From assembly GCF_017348915.1 (NCBI RefSeq), contig NZ_CP071383.1, positions 3,162,001-3,226,000 of the forward strand: a stretch of 64,000 nt of DNA, in the 5' to 3' direction. Position numbers and translations under genes: made by a program. The notes beneath the pieces are model-generated. The model had not been told where the DNA came from. It searched no databases and was given only the letters and a program-made list of their open reading frames with translations. Shown here piece by piece: positions 10,170 to 17,691 of the stretch. Every line of letters starts with the position of its first letter. Position 1 is the first letter of the stretch. The DNA is from Leclercia pneumoniae. GTDB lineage: Bacteria; Pseudomonadota; Gammaproteobacteria; Enterobacterales; Enterobacteriaceae.

Positions 10170-10184
10170 TTGTTTTTAAAACAA
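10170..10184. promoter_or_regulatory. Perfect palindrome, operator candidate
   Basis: TTGTTTT-T-AAAACAA has perfect 7-base arms. If CRP activates from about -61.5, this element would cover the -10 region, the place where a repressor would act. The function is inferred. Confidence 0.3.
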
Positions 10185-10271
10185 TAAGATAGCTGGCTAA
10201 GCTCCGTTAGCGCCTGCTAGTTTTATGCCTAAGACGCACCCCGAGTGCGCGGTTCAATAAGAGAGATAGCC

Positions 10272-11816
10272 ATGAAACGAGCCGTGAACGCCCTACAAAA
10301 TTTCGGAAAATCATTGTACGGACCGGTACTTATCCTGCCGATCGTTGGTCTGTTTATCGCCTTTGGTAACGTGCTGGGTAATGGCGCGCTTGCCGATTAC
10401 CTGCCGTTTCTTGGGCATCCGTTGGTGCAGAGCCTTGGGCAGTTAATCGCCAGGTCTGCCGTTTCGGTGTTAGTAAACCTGGCGCTGGTATTCGCTGTGG
10501 GGATCCCTATCGGCCTGGCGACACGCGATAAAGGTTACGCGGCCCTGATCGGCCTGGTGACCTTTGTGGTCTTTATCAACGCCATGAACGTGACCCTGCA
10601 GTTACAAGGCGCGCTTGCCCCTGCCGATCAGATGAAAGCTGCCGGGCAGGCGATGGTACTCGGGGTACAAGTCCTGGAGATGGGCGTTTTCGCCGGGATC
10701 CTGACCGGCGCGCTGTCGGGCTACCTCTACAACAAATATTCCGGGGTACAGTTTAACGGGGCGATGGCCATCTACTCCGGTCACTGCTTCGTCGCTATCG
10801 TGATGCTGCCCGTCTCAATGCTGCTGGGCGTGGTGATGAGTGAGCTCTGGCCGTTCGCCCAGCATGGTATTAGCGCAATGGCGCTGGCCATTAAAGGGGC
10901 AGGCCCGTTTGGGGTGGCGGTGTATGGCTTCCTTGAACGTATCCTGGTGCCGACTGGTCTTCACCATCTGGTCTATACCCCGTTCCTCTATACCGAACTG
11001 GGCGGTACCCAGGAGGTATGCGGCACCACCTACCAGGGCGCGCGCAACATCTACTTTGCCGAAATGGCCTGTCCGGGCGTGAAGCAACTGAGCAGTACGG
11101 TGGTCTGGGATGCGCGCGGTATCAGCAAAATGTTTGGCCTGCCTGCAGCGGCGCTAGCGATGTACATGACCGCGAAGCCTGAGCGTAAAGCTGCGGCAAA
11201 AGCGATTCTGATCCCGGCAGCCCTCACCTCCCTTCTGGTGGGCGTGACCGAACCTATCGAGTTCTCCTTCCTGTTCGTCGCCCCGCTGCTGTTCGTGGTG
11301 CATGCGGTACTGACCGGGATTGGCATGATGCTCTTCTCCCTGTTTGGCGTTCACGCCATCGGTGCGAACGGCATTATCGATTTCATTCTTTATAACCTGC
11401 CGCTGGGCACCGAGAAGTCCAACTGGCCGATGTACATTTTGGTCGGGCTCATCATGTTTGCTCTCTACTTTGTGATTTTCCGCTTCCTGATTGTTCACTT
11501 CAACATGAAGACGCCGGGTCGGGAAGATGACGAGCAAGAGACCCGTCTCTATAGCAAGCAGGAGTATCAGGCGAAAGGCAATAACGACGGTCTGGGTGAA
11601 TCCATTGTGATTGGCCTGGGCGGGCGCGAAAACATTGAAGTGGTGGATAACTGCTACACCCGCCTGCGCGTCACGGTAAAAGACGTGGCGATCATCGACG
11701 AGCCGCGACTGAAAGCGACGGGTGCGAAAGGCATTATCAAACAAGGTAACAATGTTCAGGTGGTCTACGGGCTGCATGTCAAAAAAATGCGAGAAGCCGT
11801 TGAGACGTTTCTCTGA
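10272..11816 (+). CDS. PTS permease EIICB, alpha-glucoside type (AglA/GlvC/MalX-like)
   Basis: Imports and phosphorylates a sugar across the inner membrane. The 514-residue protein has an N-terminal EIIC domain with about ten hydrophobic segments (residues 1 to about 415) and a C-terminal EIIB domain carrying the phosphorylated cysteine C461 in VVDNCYTRLRV. There is no EIIA domain or gene nearby, so phosphate probably comes from EIIA-Glc (Crr), as in the MalX, GlvCB and AglA relatives. The start is the ATG at 10272 with AAGAGAG upstream, rather than the in-frame GTG at 10245. The next gene starts 12 bases later and encodes a 6-phospho-alpha-glucosidase, which supports an alpha-glucoside such as maltose or a sucrose isomer as substrate. 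Confidence 0.88.
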   Translation: MKRAVNALQNFGKSLYGPVLILPIVGLFIAFGNVLGNGALADYLPFLGHPLVQSLGQLIARSAVSVLVNLALVFAVGIPIGLATRDKGYAALIGLVTFVVFINAMNVTLQLQGALAPADQMKAAGQAMVLGVQVLEMGVFAGILTGALSGYLYNKYSGVQFNGAMAIYSGHCFVAIVMLPVSMLLGVVMSELWPFAQHGISAMALAIKGAGPFGVAVYGFLERILVPTGLHHLVYTPFLYTELGGTQEVCGTTYQGARNIYFAEMACPGVKQLSSTVVWDARGISKMFGLPAAALAMYMTAKPERKAAAKAILIPAALTSLLVGVTEPIEFSFLFVAPLLFVVHAVLTGIGMMLFSLFGVHAIGANGIIDFILYNLPLGTEKSNWPMYILVGLIMFALYFVIFRFLIVHFNMKTPGREDDEQETRLYSKQEYQAKGNNDGLGESIVIGLGGRENIEVVDNCYTRLRVTVKDVAIIDEPRLKATGAKGIIKQGNNVQVVYGLHVKKMREAVETFL

Positions 11817-11828
11817 AAGGAGCTAAAG

Positions 11829-13193
11829 ATGTTTAAACCCCCATTCATTCTCTCTATCGCCGGCGGTGGCAGTACCTATACGCCGGGTATTGTGAAAAGC
11901 CTGATGGTGCGCCTGCAGGATTTCCCGCTGGCGGAGATTCGCCTCTACGACATCGATGAAGCACGCCAGAACACCATTGCGCCGGTGGTCGAGAAGGTGA
12001 TTCGTGACCATAGCCAGAGCATCAAATTTACGGTCACCACCGACCCGGAAGTCGCCTTTAGCGGCGCCCACTTCATCTTCGCCCAGATGCGCGTTGGGCA
12101 GTATAAGATGCGCGAGCAGGATGAGAAGATCCCGCTGCGCCACGGCGTGGTTGGCCAGGAGACCTGTGGACCAGGCGGGCTGGCGTATGGCTTGCGTACG
12201 ATCCTGCCGATGGTAGAGCTGATCGATTTGGTAGAGCGCCACGCCCACGAGAAAGCCTGGATCGTCAACTACTCTAACCCGGCGGCGATCGTCGCCGAAG
12301 GTGTACGTCGTCTTCGTCCTAACGCGCGGGTGCTGAATATCTGCGATATGCCGGTAGCGGCTATGCGCAATATGGGAGCGATTCTGGGCGTTGATCGTCA
12401 TAAGCTGGAGGTGGACTATTTTGGTCTGAACCATTTCGGCTGGTTTACCCGCGTGCTGGTAGATGGCGAAGACAGACTGCCAGAGCTGCGTCGCCATATC
12501 GCTAAATTTGGCCTGCTAACGGAAGATGCCGCCAAAACCGACCCGCAACACTCAGATCCGTCATGGGTGAAGACCTGGCGCAACATTAAGCCAATTATGG
12601 ATAACTTCCCCGAGTATTTGCCAAACCCGTATTTGCAGTATTACCTGATGCCGAACCAGATCGTCGAGCATCAAAATCCAGAGTACACGCGCGCTAACGA
12701 AGTGATGAACGGTCGTGAGAAAAAACTGTTTGCCGCCGCCGAAGAGTATCAACGTACCGGGATTTTGCCCGATGCGTTTCACGTGGGGGTGCACGGTGAG
12801 TTTATCGTTGATGTGGCCCGCTCGCTGGCGTTTAACCTGCGTCAGCGCCATCTGGTGATGGTGGAAAACCAGGGAGCGATTACCAACTTGCCGTACGATG
12901 CCGTGGTGGAAGTGCCCGCTTATATCACCTCTGAAGGGCCAGAGCCGATCCGCGTGGGGCAGGTTCCCCTGTTCCATCAGACGCTGTTGCAGCAGCAGCT
13001 CGCTTCGGAGCAGCTACTGGTGGAAGCGACCATCGAAGGCAGCTACGAAAAAGCGCTGCAGGCATTTACCCTGAACCGCACCGTGCCCACCATGGAGCAC
13101 GCGAAAGCGATTCTGGATGAGATGATTGAAGCGAATCGTGAGTACTGGCCAGCGCTGCAAAAAGCCTGGCGGGATGGCGAAGCAGTGAAATAA
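11829..13193 (+). CDS. 6-phospho-alpha-glucosidase, glycoside hydrolase family 4
   Basis: Hydrolyses phosphorylated alpha-glucosides delivered by the neighbouring PTS to glucose 6-phosphate plus sugar, by the NAD+- and Mn2+-dependent redox mechanism of GH4. It has 454 residues. The N-terminal dinucleotide-binding loop is IAGGGSTYTPG at 10-20. The metal ligands are C172 and H202 (NHFGW). The cysteine sits in CDMP, the motif that marks alpha-type enzymes (GlvA, AglB, MalH) rather than beta-glucosidases such as CelF. A good AAGGAG ribosome site overlaps the end of the PTS gene. It is the counterpart of Klebsiella aglB. Confidence 0.93.
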   Translation: MFKPPFILSIAGGGSTYTPGIVKSLMVRLQDFPLAEIRLYDIDEARQNTIAPVVEKVIRDHSQSIKFTVTTDPEVAFSGAHFIFAQMRVGQYKMREQDEKIPLRHGVVGQETCGPGGLAYGLRTILPMVELIDLVERHAHEKAWIVNYSNPAAIVAEGVRRLRPNARVLNICDMPVAAMRNMGAILGVDRHKLEVDYFGLNHFGWFTRVLVDGEDRLPELRRHIAKFGLLTEDAAKTDPQHSDPSWVKTWRNIKPIMDNFPEYLPNPYLQYYLMPNQIVEHQNPEYTRANEVMNGREKKLFAAAEEYQRTGILPDAFHVGVHGEFIVDVARSLAFNLRQRHLVMVENQGAITNLPYDAVVEVPAYITSEGPEPIRVGQVPLFHQTLLQQQLASEQLLVEATIEGSYEKALQAFTLNRTVPTMEHAKAILDEMIEANREYWPALQKAWRDGEAVK

Positions 13194-13226
13194 TACGGGC
13201 TTGCTCGCGAGTTGAACGTGGTTTGC

Positions 13227-13254
13227 TTGTCGGTGTCAGAAAAAACACCGACAA
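13227..13254 (+). terminator. Terminator or attenuator between the glucosidase gene and sseA
   Basis: TTGTCGGTGT, an 8-base loop, then ACACCGACAA form a perfect 10-base stem followed by TCCTCTTTTA. It lies 33 bases after the glucosidase stop and ends 32 bases before the sseA start. It should stop much of the sugar-operon transcription before sseA. Confidence 0.65.
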
Positions 13255-13286
13255 TCCTCTTTTACGGAAAAGAACGGAGGCAACCC

Positions 13287-14135
13287 ATGTCCACCTCATA
13301 TTTTGTCGCCGCCGACTGGCTGATTGAGCACAGCGACGACCCGGAAATCCAGATCCTCGACGCGCGAATGGCCCCTGCAGGGCAGGAGCATCTCCGCGAT
13401 ATGACCGCTGAATACCGCGCCGGGCATCTGCCGGGGGCGGTATTTTTCGATATTGAAGCCTTATCCGATCACACCTCATCACTGCCACATATGCTTATCC
13501 GCCCGGAGGCGTTTTCCGTCGCAATGCGCGAGCTGGGCATCAGTCGCGACAAGCATCTGGTGATCTACGACGAGGGTAATCTCTTCTCCGCGCCGCGTGC
13601 CTGGTGGATGCTGAAAAATTACGGCGTTGAAAAAGTCTCTATTCTGGCGGGCGGGCTTGCGGGCTGGCAGCGGGATGAACTGCCGCTGCAGCAGGGCGAC
13701 GTGACGCTGCCGGAAGGGGAGTTTGACGCAACCTTTGACCCGCATGTCGTAAAACGTCTGACCGACGTGCTGGTCGTCAGCCATGAAAAAACGGCGCAAA
13801 TCGTCGATGCCCGCCCTGCCCCACGCTTCAATGCCGAAGCGGACGAGCCGCGGGCTGGCCTGAAGCGTGGCCATATTCCCGGCGCGCTAAACGTGCCCTG
13901 GGGCGATTTAGTGTTTGAAGGGGAGCTGAAAACCACCGACGAACTGCAGGCTATCTTTGAGCGTCAGGGTGTGGATCTGCACAAACCCATTGTTGCCAGC
14001 TGCGGCTCTGGCGTCACCGCCTGCGTGGTGATTCTTGCCCTTGCTACCCTCGGTAAAACCGACGTCACGCTCTACGACGGCGCCTGGAGCGAATGGGGTG
14101 CACGGGACGATCTGCCGATTGAACCGGCTCACTAA
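13287..14135 (+). CDS. sseA: 3-mercaptopyruvate sulfurtransferase (rhodanese family)
   Basis: Transfers sulfur from 3-mercaptopyruvate to thiophilic acceptors; it is a cytoplasmic enzyme of cysteine and sulfide metabolism. It has 282 residues (E. coli 281) and two rhodanese domains. The catalytic cysteine is C239 in the CGSGVTA loop, the signature of mercaptopyruvate sulfurtransferases. The start is the ATG at 13287 (MSTSYFVAADW), six bases after a strong GGAGG. Its stop overlaps the ATG of the RpiR regulator (TAATG), so the two are translationally coupled. In E. coli this gene neighbours yfhM directly; here the sugar operon sits between them. Confidence 0.97.
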   Translation: MSTSYFVAADWLIEHSDDPEIQILDARMAPAGQEHLRDMTAEYRAGHLPGAVFFDIEALSDHTSSLPHMLIRPEAFSVAMRELGISRDKHLVIYDEGNLFSAPRAWWMLKNYGVEKVSILAGGLAGWQRDELPLQQGDVTLPEGEFDATFDPHVVKRLTDVLVVSHEKTAQIVDARPAPRFNAEADEPRAGLKRGHIPGALNVPWGDLVFEGELKTTDELQAIFERQGVDLHKPIVASCGSGVTACVVILALATLGKTDVTLYDGAWSEWGARDDLPIEPAH

Positions 14136-14905
14136 TGGATAATCGTCTGGCGACGCTTCTCACGCGCGGGGAGTCACTGACCCGCGCGGAATACCGTGTA
14201 CTTTCCCATCTGACGGAGCATCCGCTGCTGGTCGGCAACATTACGGTACGCGAGCTCGCGCAGGCGACATTCGTTTCGACCGCCACAATCATGCGGCTTT
14301 GCCAGAAGCTGGGGTTCAGCGGGTTTAGCGAATTTATCTGGCACTGTAAGCAACTGCTGTCTGATACCCCGCATATTGCCACTGAGGCCAGAGCCTCCAG
14401 CGACGTGCCCGAACTCTTCCATCGGTTTATTGCCAACTATCAGCAGACATTGCAATGGGCGACGGTGGAGAAGCGTCAGCGCTTCCGCGCACTGCTTAGC
14501 GAGAAAGAGAGCTTTTTTCTGTACGGTGCCGGGTTTTCTTATCTGTTTGCCGAGTACCTGACCAAAAAACTGCAGGTATTGGGAAAAACGGCGTTTATCT
14601 CGGGGCCGGGCGACAGCCGGAATATCTTCCTCAGTAATGCCGCCCGCTATCAGGTCTTTATCGCCGTCTCGCGCAGCGGCGAAACGGAACAGGTGCTGGA
14701 TAAAGCGCGGATTGCGCAGAACGTGGGGATGGTCGTGGTGGCCTTTACGCGCGCCTCGGCAAATACGCTGGCGGGCATGGCCGATCTGCATTTCGCCCTG
14801 TATGACGAAGCTGTGCACTTTGCCGCCGAGGCCGCCGGTGTCACCTCGTTTGAGTCGAATCTGGTGTTGCTGATGGATTTACTGCTGCTGGAAGCAACGG
14901 GGTGA
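14135..14905 (+). CDS. RpiR-family transcriptional regulator (HTH plus SIS domain)
   Basis: A 256-residue DNA-binding regulator. It has an N-terminal RpiR-type helix-turn-helix (about 1-75, with ELAQATFVSTATIMRLCQKL) and a C-terminal SIS sugar-phosphate domain (about 110-240, with YGAGFSYLFAEYL and AVSRSGETEQV). It overlaps the sseA stop by one base and has no clear ribosome site of its own, so it is probably made by reinitiation after sseA. RpiR proteins usually sense the sugar phosphate handled by a neighbouring pathway. The PTS and GH4 genes upstream are the obvious targets, with 6-phospho-alpha-glucoside or glucose 6-phosphate as possible ligand. Direction of control (repressor or activator) cannot be seen. 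Confidence 0.88.
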   Translation: MDNRLATLLTRGESLTRAEYRVLSHLTEHPLLVGNITVRELAQATFVSTATIMRLCQKLGFSGFSEFIWHCKQLLSDTPHIATEARASSDVPELFHRFIANYQQTLQWATVEKRQRFRALLSEKESFFLYGAGFSYLFAEYLTKKLQVLGKTAFISGPGDSRNIFLSNAARYQVFIAVSRSGETEQVLDKARIAQNVGMVVVAFTRASANTLAGMADLHFALYDEAVHFAAEAAGVTSFESNLVLLMDLLLLEATG

Positions 14906-14918
14906 AAAACCACCCCGT
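14897..14918. terminator. Shared terminator between rpiR gene and sseB
   Basis: ACGGGGTG-AAAAAC-CACCCCGT is a perfect 8-base stem overlapping the regulator stop codon. On the plus strand it is followed by CTTCATC. On the minus strand it lies 6 bases past the sseB stop. It can serve both converging genes, though the T-tracts are weak. Confidence 0.6.
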
Positions 14919-14923
14919 CTTCA

Positions 14924-15700
14924 TCAAATGATACGGGTCGTTTTGAGATCGCGAAGGAACCCGCCCCAGCGACGCTCATAAAAGGGTGTGATGTGCTCGG
15001 TAATAAAGTGGCTAATGCCCTTCTCGCCTTTCAACACCTGACAGATATCAATAGGTTCATCGCCTGGCAGCGTGTCGGTCGCCACACTGCCCGCCGCCTG
15101 GATAATCTCGTCGATATCGCCGTCTGCCTCAATGCCAATCAACAGCACTGGCTGCTCGTCGGCTCGCTCTTTGATGGAGCAGAGAAACGCGCGTCTGACG
15201 GGCTTCAGGGTTTTAAACAGCGTGGTTAAAGAGTCAATCATCTGCGCCGGCGGCTCGGCCACTTCTGAGAGCAGCAGCGTTTCGCCCCCTTCCAGCACCT
15301 CCTGCGTGCTGAGCGGGTTGCCTTCTTCACCCATCAGATGACTGATTTCGCGTGGGGTAAACTCTTTCCCGGTCGGCAATTTGGCGTTCAGGAACAACGT
15401 CTGGCCCAGGGTCATCTCAAAAAGGGTACGTACGGGCATGACCACAAACGCCTGTTCGTCTTCCACCGCTGTCTGTAGGGCTTCAAGAGAAGTAAAGAAC
15501 GGGATCACCGACGTGCCGTCGTCTTTCTCCCAGTGCAGCAGATCCAGCGCGCTGTCTTCAACAACTTGCTCACCTTCCGCCGCGGTACCGGGCACCCAGA
15601 CGGTAGACTCCAGCAGCGTGCGGAAAAATGCCGGACGGTGGGCGGGCTCGGTCGCCGCCTGCTCCAGCAGGGTTTCTAATTCGTTTTTGGTTTCGGACAT
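14924..15700 (-). CDS. sseB: SseB family protein
   Basis: A 258-residue cytoplasmic protein, same length as E. coli SseB, named because overexpression changes serine sensitivity. Its biochemical role is unknown. It has two domains (an SseB N-terminal fold and a C-terminal fold beginning around 140). No catalytic motif is visible. The start is the ATG at 15698-15700 (MSETKNELE), matching the family; the open frame continues upstream into a repeat element and that extension is not likely to be translated. It is not related to the Salmonella pathogenicity-island protein of the same name. Confidence 0.95.
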   Translation of the reverse strand: MSETKNELETLLEQAATEPAHRPAFFRTLLESTVWVPGTAAEGEQVVEDSALDLLHWEKDDGTSVIPFFTSLEALQTAVEDEQAFVVMPVRTLFEMTLGQTLFLNAKLPTGKEFTPREISHLMGEEGNPLSTQEVLEGGETLLLSEVAEPPAQMIDSLTTLFKTLKPVRRAFLCSIKERADEQPVLLIGIEADGDIDEIIQAAGSVATDTLPGDEPIDICQVLKGEKGISHFITEHITPFYERRWGGFLRDLKTTRII

Positions 15701-15728
15701 AATTATTCCAGATGGTGCATTCGCCCCC

Positions 15729-15801
15729 TCACCCCGGCCCTCTCCCTCAAGAGAGGGGGAGTAAACCATCCCCTCTCCTCCATGGGAGAGGGTTAGGGTG
15801 A
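15729..15801. repeat. GC-rich palindromic repeat element (CCCTCTCC/GGAGAGGG type)
   Basis: The outer arms TCACCCCGGCCCTCTCCC (15729-15746) and GGGAGAGGGTTAGGGTGA (15784-15801) are inverted repeats matching at 15 of 18 positions. Inside lie two smaller hairpins, CCCTCTC/GAGAGGG (15738-15757) and CCCTCTCC/GGAGAGGG (15771-15792). This resembles small dispersed palindromic repeats found between genes in many enterobacteria. It sits between pepB and sseB. Confidence 0.7.
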
Positions 15802-15812
15802 AGCGGTAACAG

Positions 15813-17099
15813 TTACTCTGCCGTCAGCAGGTTTGCAATGGTACGCACGCCCAGCCCGGTTGCCCCTGCGGACCACTGTTCAACCGCCGCTTTGCGGTAG
15901 GTCGCAGAGCAATCGATGTGCAGCCAGCCTTCGCGGTAGTTTTCAACAAAGTGGGACAGGAAACCTGCCGCCGTGCTTGCTCCCGCCGGGTAGGCGGCGC
16001 TGGCAGTGTTGTTCAGCTCGGCAAAGTTAGAGGGCAACTGGCTGCGGTGGAACTCGGCCAGCGGCAGACGCCAGAAGGGTTCGTTTTCTTCGGCAGCACT
16101 CGCCAGTACGCGAGCCGCCAGCTTGTCGTCGAAGCTGAACAGCGCGTGGTAGTCATTACCCAACGCGGTTTTCGCGGCTCCGGTCAGGGTCGCCATATCG
16201 ATAATCAGCTCAGGTTTCTGGGCAGAGGCATCGATCAGGCCATCGGCCAGCACCAGACGGCCTTCGGCGTCGGTGTTCATCACCTCCACATTTTTACCGT
16301 TGCGGTAGCGAATAATGTCGCCCAGCTTAAAGGCATTGCCGCTAACCATGTTATCCGCGCAGCACAGGTACAGCTTCACACGCTTATTCAGACCACGGGT
16401 AATGGCGAAAGCCAGCGCACCGGTAATGGTGGCCGCGCCGCCCATATCGGACTTCATGGAGTCCATAAAGGCGCTCTGCTTCAGGCTGTAACCACCGGTA
16501 TCGAAGGTGATGCCTTTACCGACCAGGCAGGCAAATACGGGCGCTTCTTTATCACCGGTTGGGTTGTAGTCCAGCGCCAGCAGCACCGGCGGACGCTCAG
16601 AGCCGCGGCCCACGGTGTGGATGCCCATATAGTTCTGCTCGCGCAGATCTTCACCTTTGGTGATGCGGTAAGACATGTTGTCCCCCGCCACGCCGCAGAG
16701 CAGGTCAACGGCACGCTGCGCCAGCTGCTCAGGACCGAGCTCTTCCGCCGGCGCGTTGATGGTGTCACGTACCCAGTCAATAATGGTCAGACGGCTTTCC
16801 AGCTCTTTCTGTCCGGCTTCGTCGAGGTTCGCCCACTCGATTTTACGGGTGCCTTTCGGCCCTTTATATCCGGCCCAGAATGCCCAGCTACGATCGATAT
16901 CCCAGCCTTCACCCGCTAAAGAGACATGTTTAATGCCAAGACCGTCGATTTTACGTGCTGCGCGTTGAATCAGACCGGCGTCATCCTGGCCCGTCAGGTG
17001 CAGGGTAATACCGTCGTTATTGATACTGTAAGTGGCTTTTTCGCCCCAGCGCGCGTCGGCTGGCTGATGCGAAATCGTAATCTTCATCGCTTCGGTCAT
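15813..17099 (-). CDS. pepB: Aminopeptidase B (peptidase B, M17 family)
   Basis: A cytoplasmic leucine-aminopeptidase-type enzyme that releases N-terminal residues from peptides and uses two metal ions. It has 428 residues (E. coli 427). The metal-binding region [12 protein letters not shown] and the family signature NTDAEGRL are present, as is SDMGGAA with a metal ligand. The ATG at 17097-17099 ([13 protein letters not shown]) is chosen because AAGGA lies about 8 bases upstream and it matches the family; an upstream in-frame ATG would add seven residues. It follows iscX at the end of the isc gene group. Confidence 0.97.
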   Translation of the reverse strand: MTEAMKITISHQPADARWGEKATYSINNDGITLHLTGQDDAGLIQRAARKIDGLGIKHVSLAGEGWDIDRSWAFWAGYKGPKGTRKIEWANLDEAGQKELESRLTIIDWVRDTINAPAEELGPEQLAQRAVDLLCGVAGDNMSYRITKGEDLREQNYMGIHTVGRGSERPPVLLALDYNPTGDKEAPVFACLVGKGITFDTGGYSLKQSAFMDSMKSDMGGAATITGALAFAITRGLNKRVKLYLCCADNMVSGNAFKLGDIIRYRNGKNVEVMNTDAEGRLVLADGLIDASAQKPELIIDMATLTGAAKTALGNDYHALFSFDDKLAARVLASAAEENEPFWRLPLAEFHRSQLPSNFAELNNTASAAYPAGASTAAGFLSHFVENYREGWLHIDCSATYRKAAVEQWSAGATGLGVRTIANLLTAE

Positions 17100-17152
17100 T
17101 TTATTTATCCTTATTAGCAAACGGGCCGCCTGAAGGCAGCCCGTAATGTGAT

Positions 17153-17353
17153 TTAGCTAGCCTCATCTAACCAGACTAACAGAATCGCCTCCAGAATTTT
17201 TTCATTGGATGCGTTAGGATCATCGTCAAAATCCTCCAAATCGCAAATCCACTGGTGCATATCGGTGAATCGTACGGTCCTGGGATCAAGATCCGGGTTC
17301 GCGTCATAAAGCGCTTCGCCGATTTCACGGCTGTCTGTCCACTTCAGTCCCAT
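17153..17353 (-). CDS. iscX: Fe-S assembly protein IscX
   Basis: A 66-residue acidic protein, the last gene of the isc operon. It binds IscS and iron and modulates cluster assembly, competing with frataxin CyaY. The acidic patch DLEDFDDDP near residues 38-46 and the [14 protein letters not shown]-terminus are typical. The start ATG at 17351-17353 follows the fdx stop by one base (TGA-T-ATG), so translation is coupled. Confidence 0.96.
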   Translation of the reverse strand: MGLKWTDSREIGEALYDANPDLDPRTVRFTDMHQWICDLEDFDDDPNASNEKILEAILLVWLDEAS

Positions 17354-17354
17354 A

Positions 17355-17690
17355 TCAATGCTCGCGTGCGTGGTTAATGGTGTAACGCGGGAATTCGACC
17401 ACCAGATCTTCATCGGTGACGCGCGCCTGGCAGCTTAAACGGCTGTCTGGCTCCAGACCCCATGCTTTATCCAGCATGTCATCTTCGTCTTCGGTGCTTT
17501 CGGCGAGCGAGTCAAAACCTTCACGTACGACGCAGTGGCAGGTTGTGCAGGCACAGGATTTTTCACAGGCGTGTTCAACTTCAATACCGTTACGCAGGGC
17601 AACGTCAAGGATGGTTTCGCCGGTCTCAGCTTCCAGAACTGCGCCATCCGGACAGAGGTCCGCATGAGGCAGAAAAACAATCTTTGGCAT
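17355..17690 (-). CDS. fdx: [2Fe-2S] ferredoxin of the ISC system
   Basis: Electron carrier for Fe-S cluster assembly. It has 111 residues; the [2Fe-2S] ligands are C42, C48, C51 and C87 in [13 protein letters not shown] and SCQAR, plus the non-ligand C46. It starts one base after the hscA stop. It supplies electrons to IscS/IscU for sulfur reduction or reductive coupling. Confidence 0.98.
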   Translation of the reverse strand: MPKIVFLPHADLCPDGAVLEAETGETILDVALRNGIEVEHACEKSCACTTCHCVVREGFDSLAESTEDEDDMLDKAWGLEPDSRLSCQARVTDEDLVVEFPRYTINHAREH

Positions 17691-17691
17691 A

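Noticed and set aside
10245..10271. GTG start for the PTS permease at 10245
   Set aside because: The in-frame ATG at 10272 has a better ribosome site and begins with the family N-terminus; the extra residues are not membrane-protein-like.
13212..13286. Upstream ATG for sseA at 13212
   Set aside because: It lies across the terminator-like hairpin at 13227-13254 and would add residues absent from the family, whereas 13287 has GGAGG in place.
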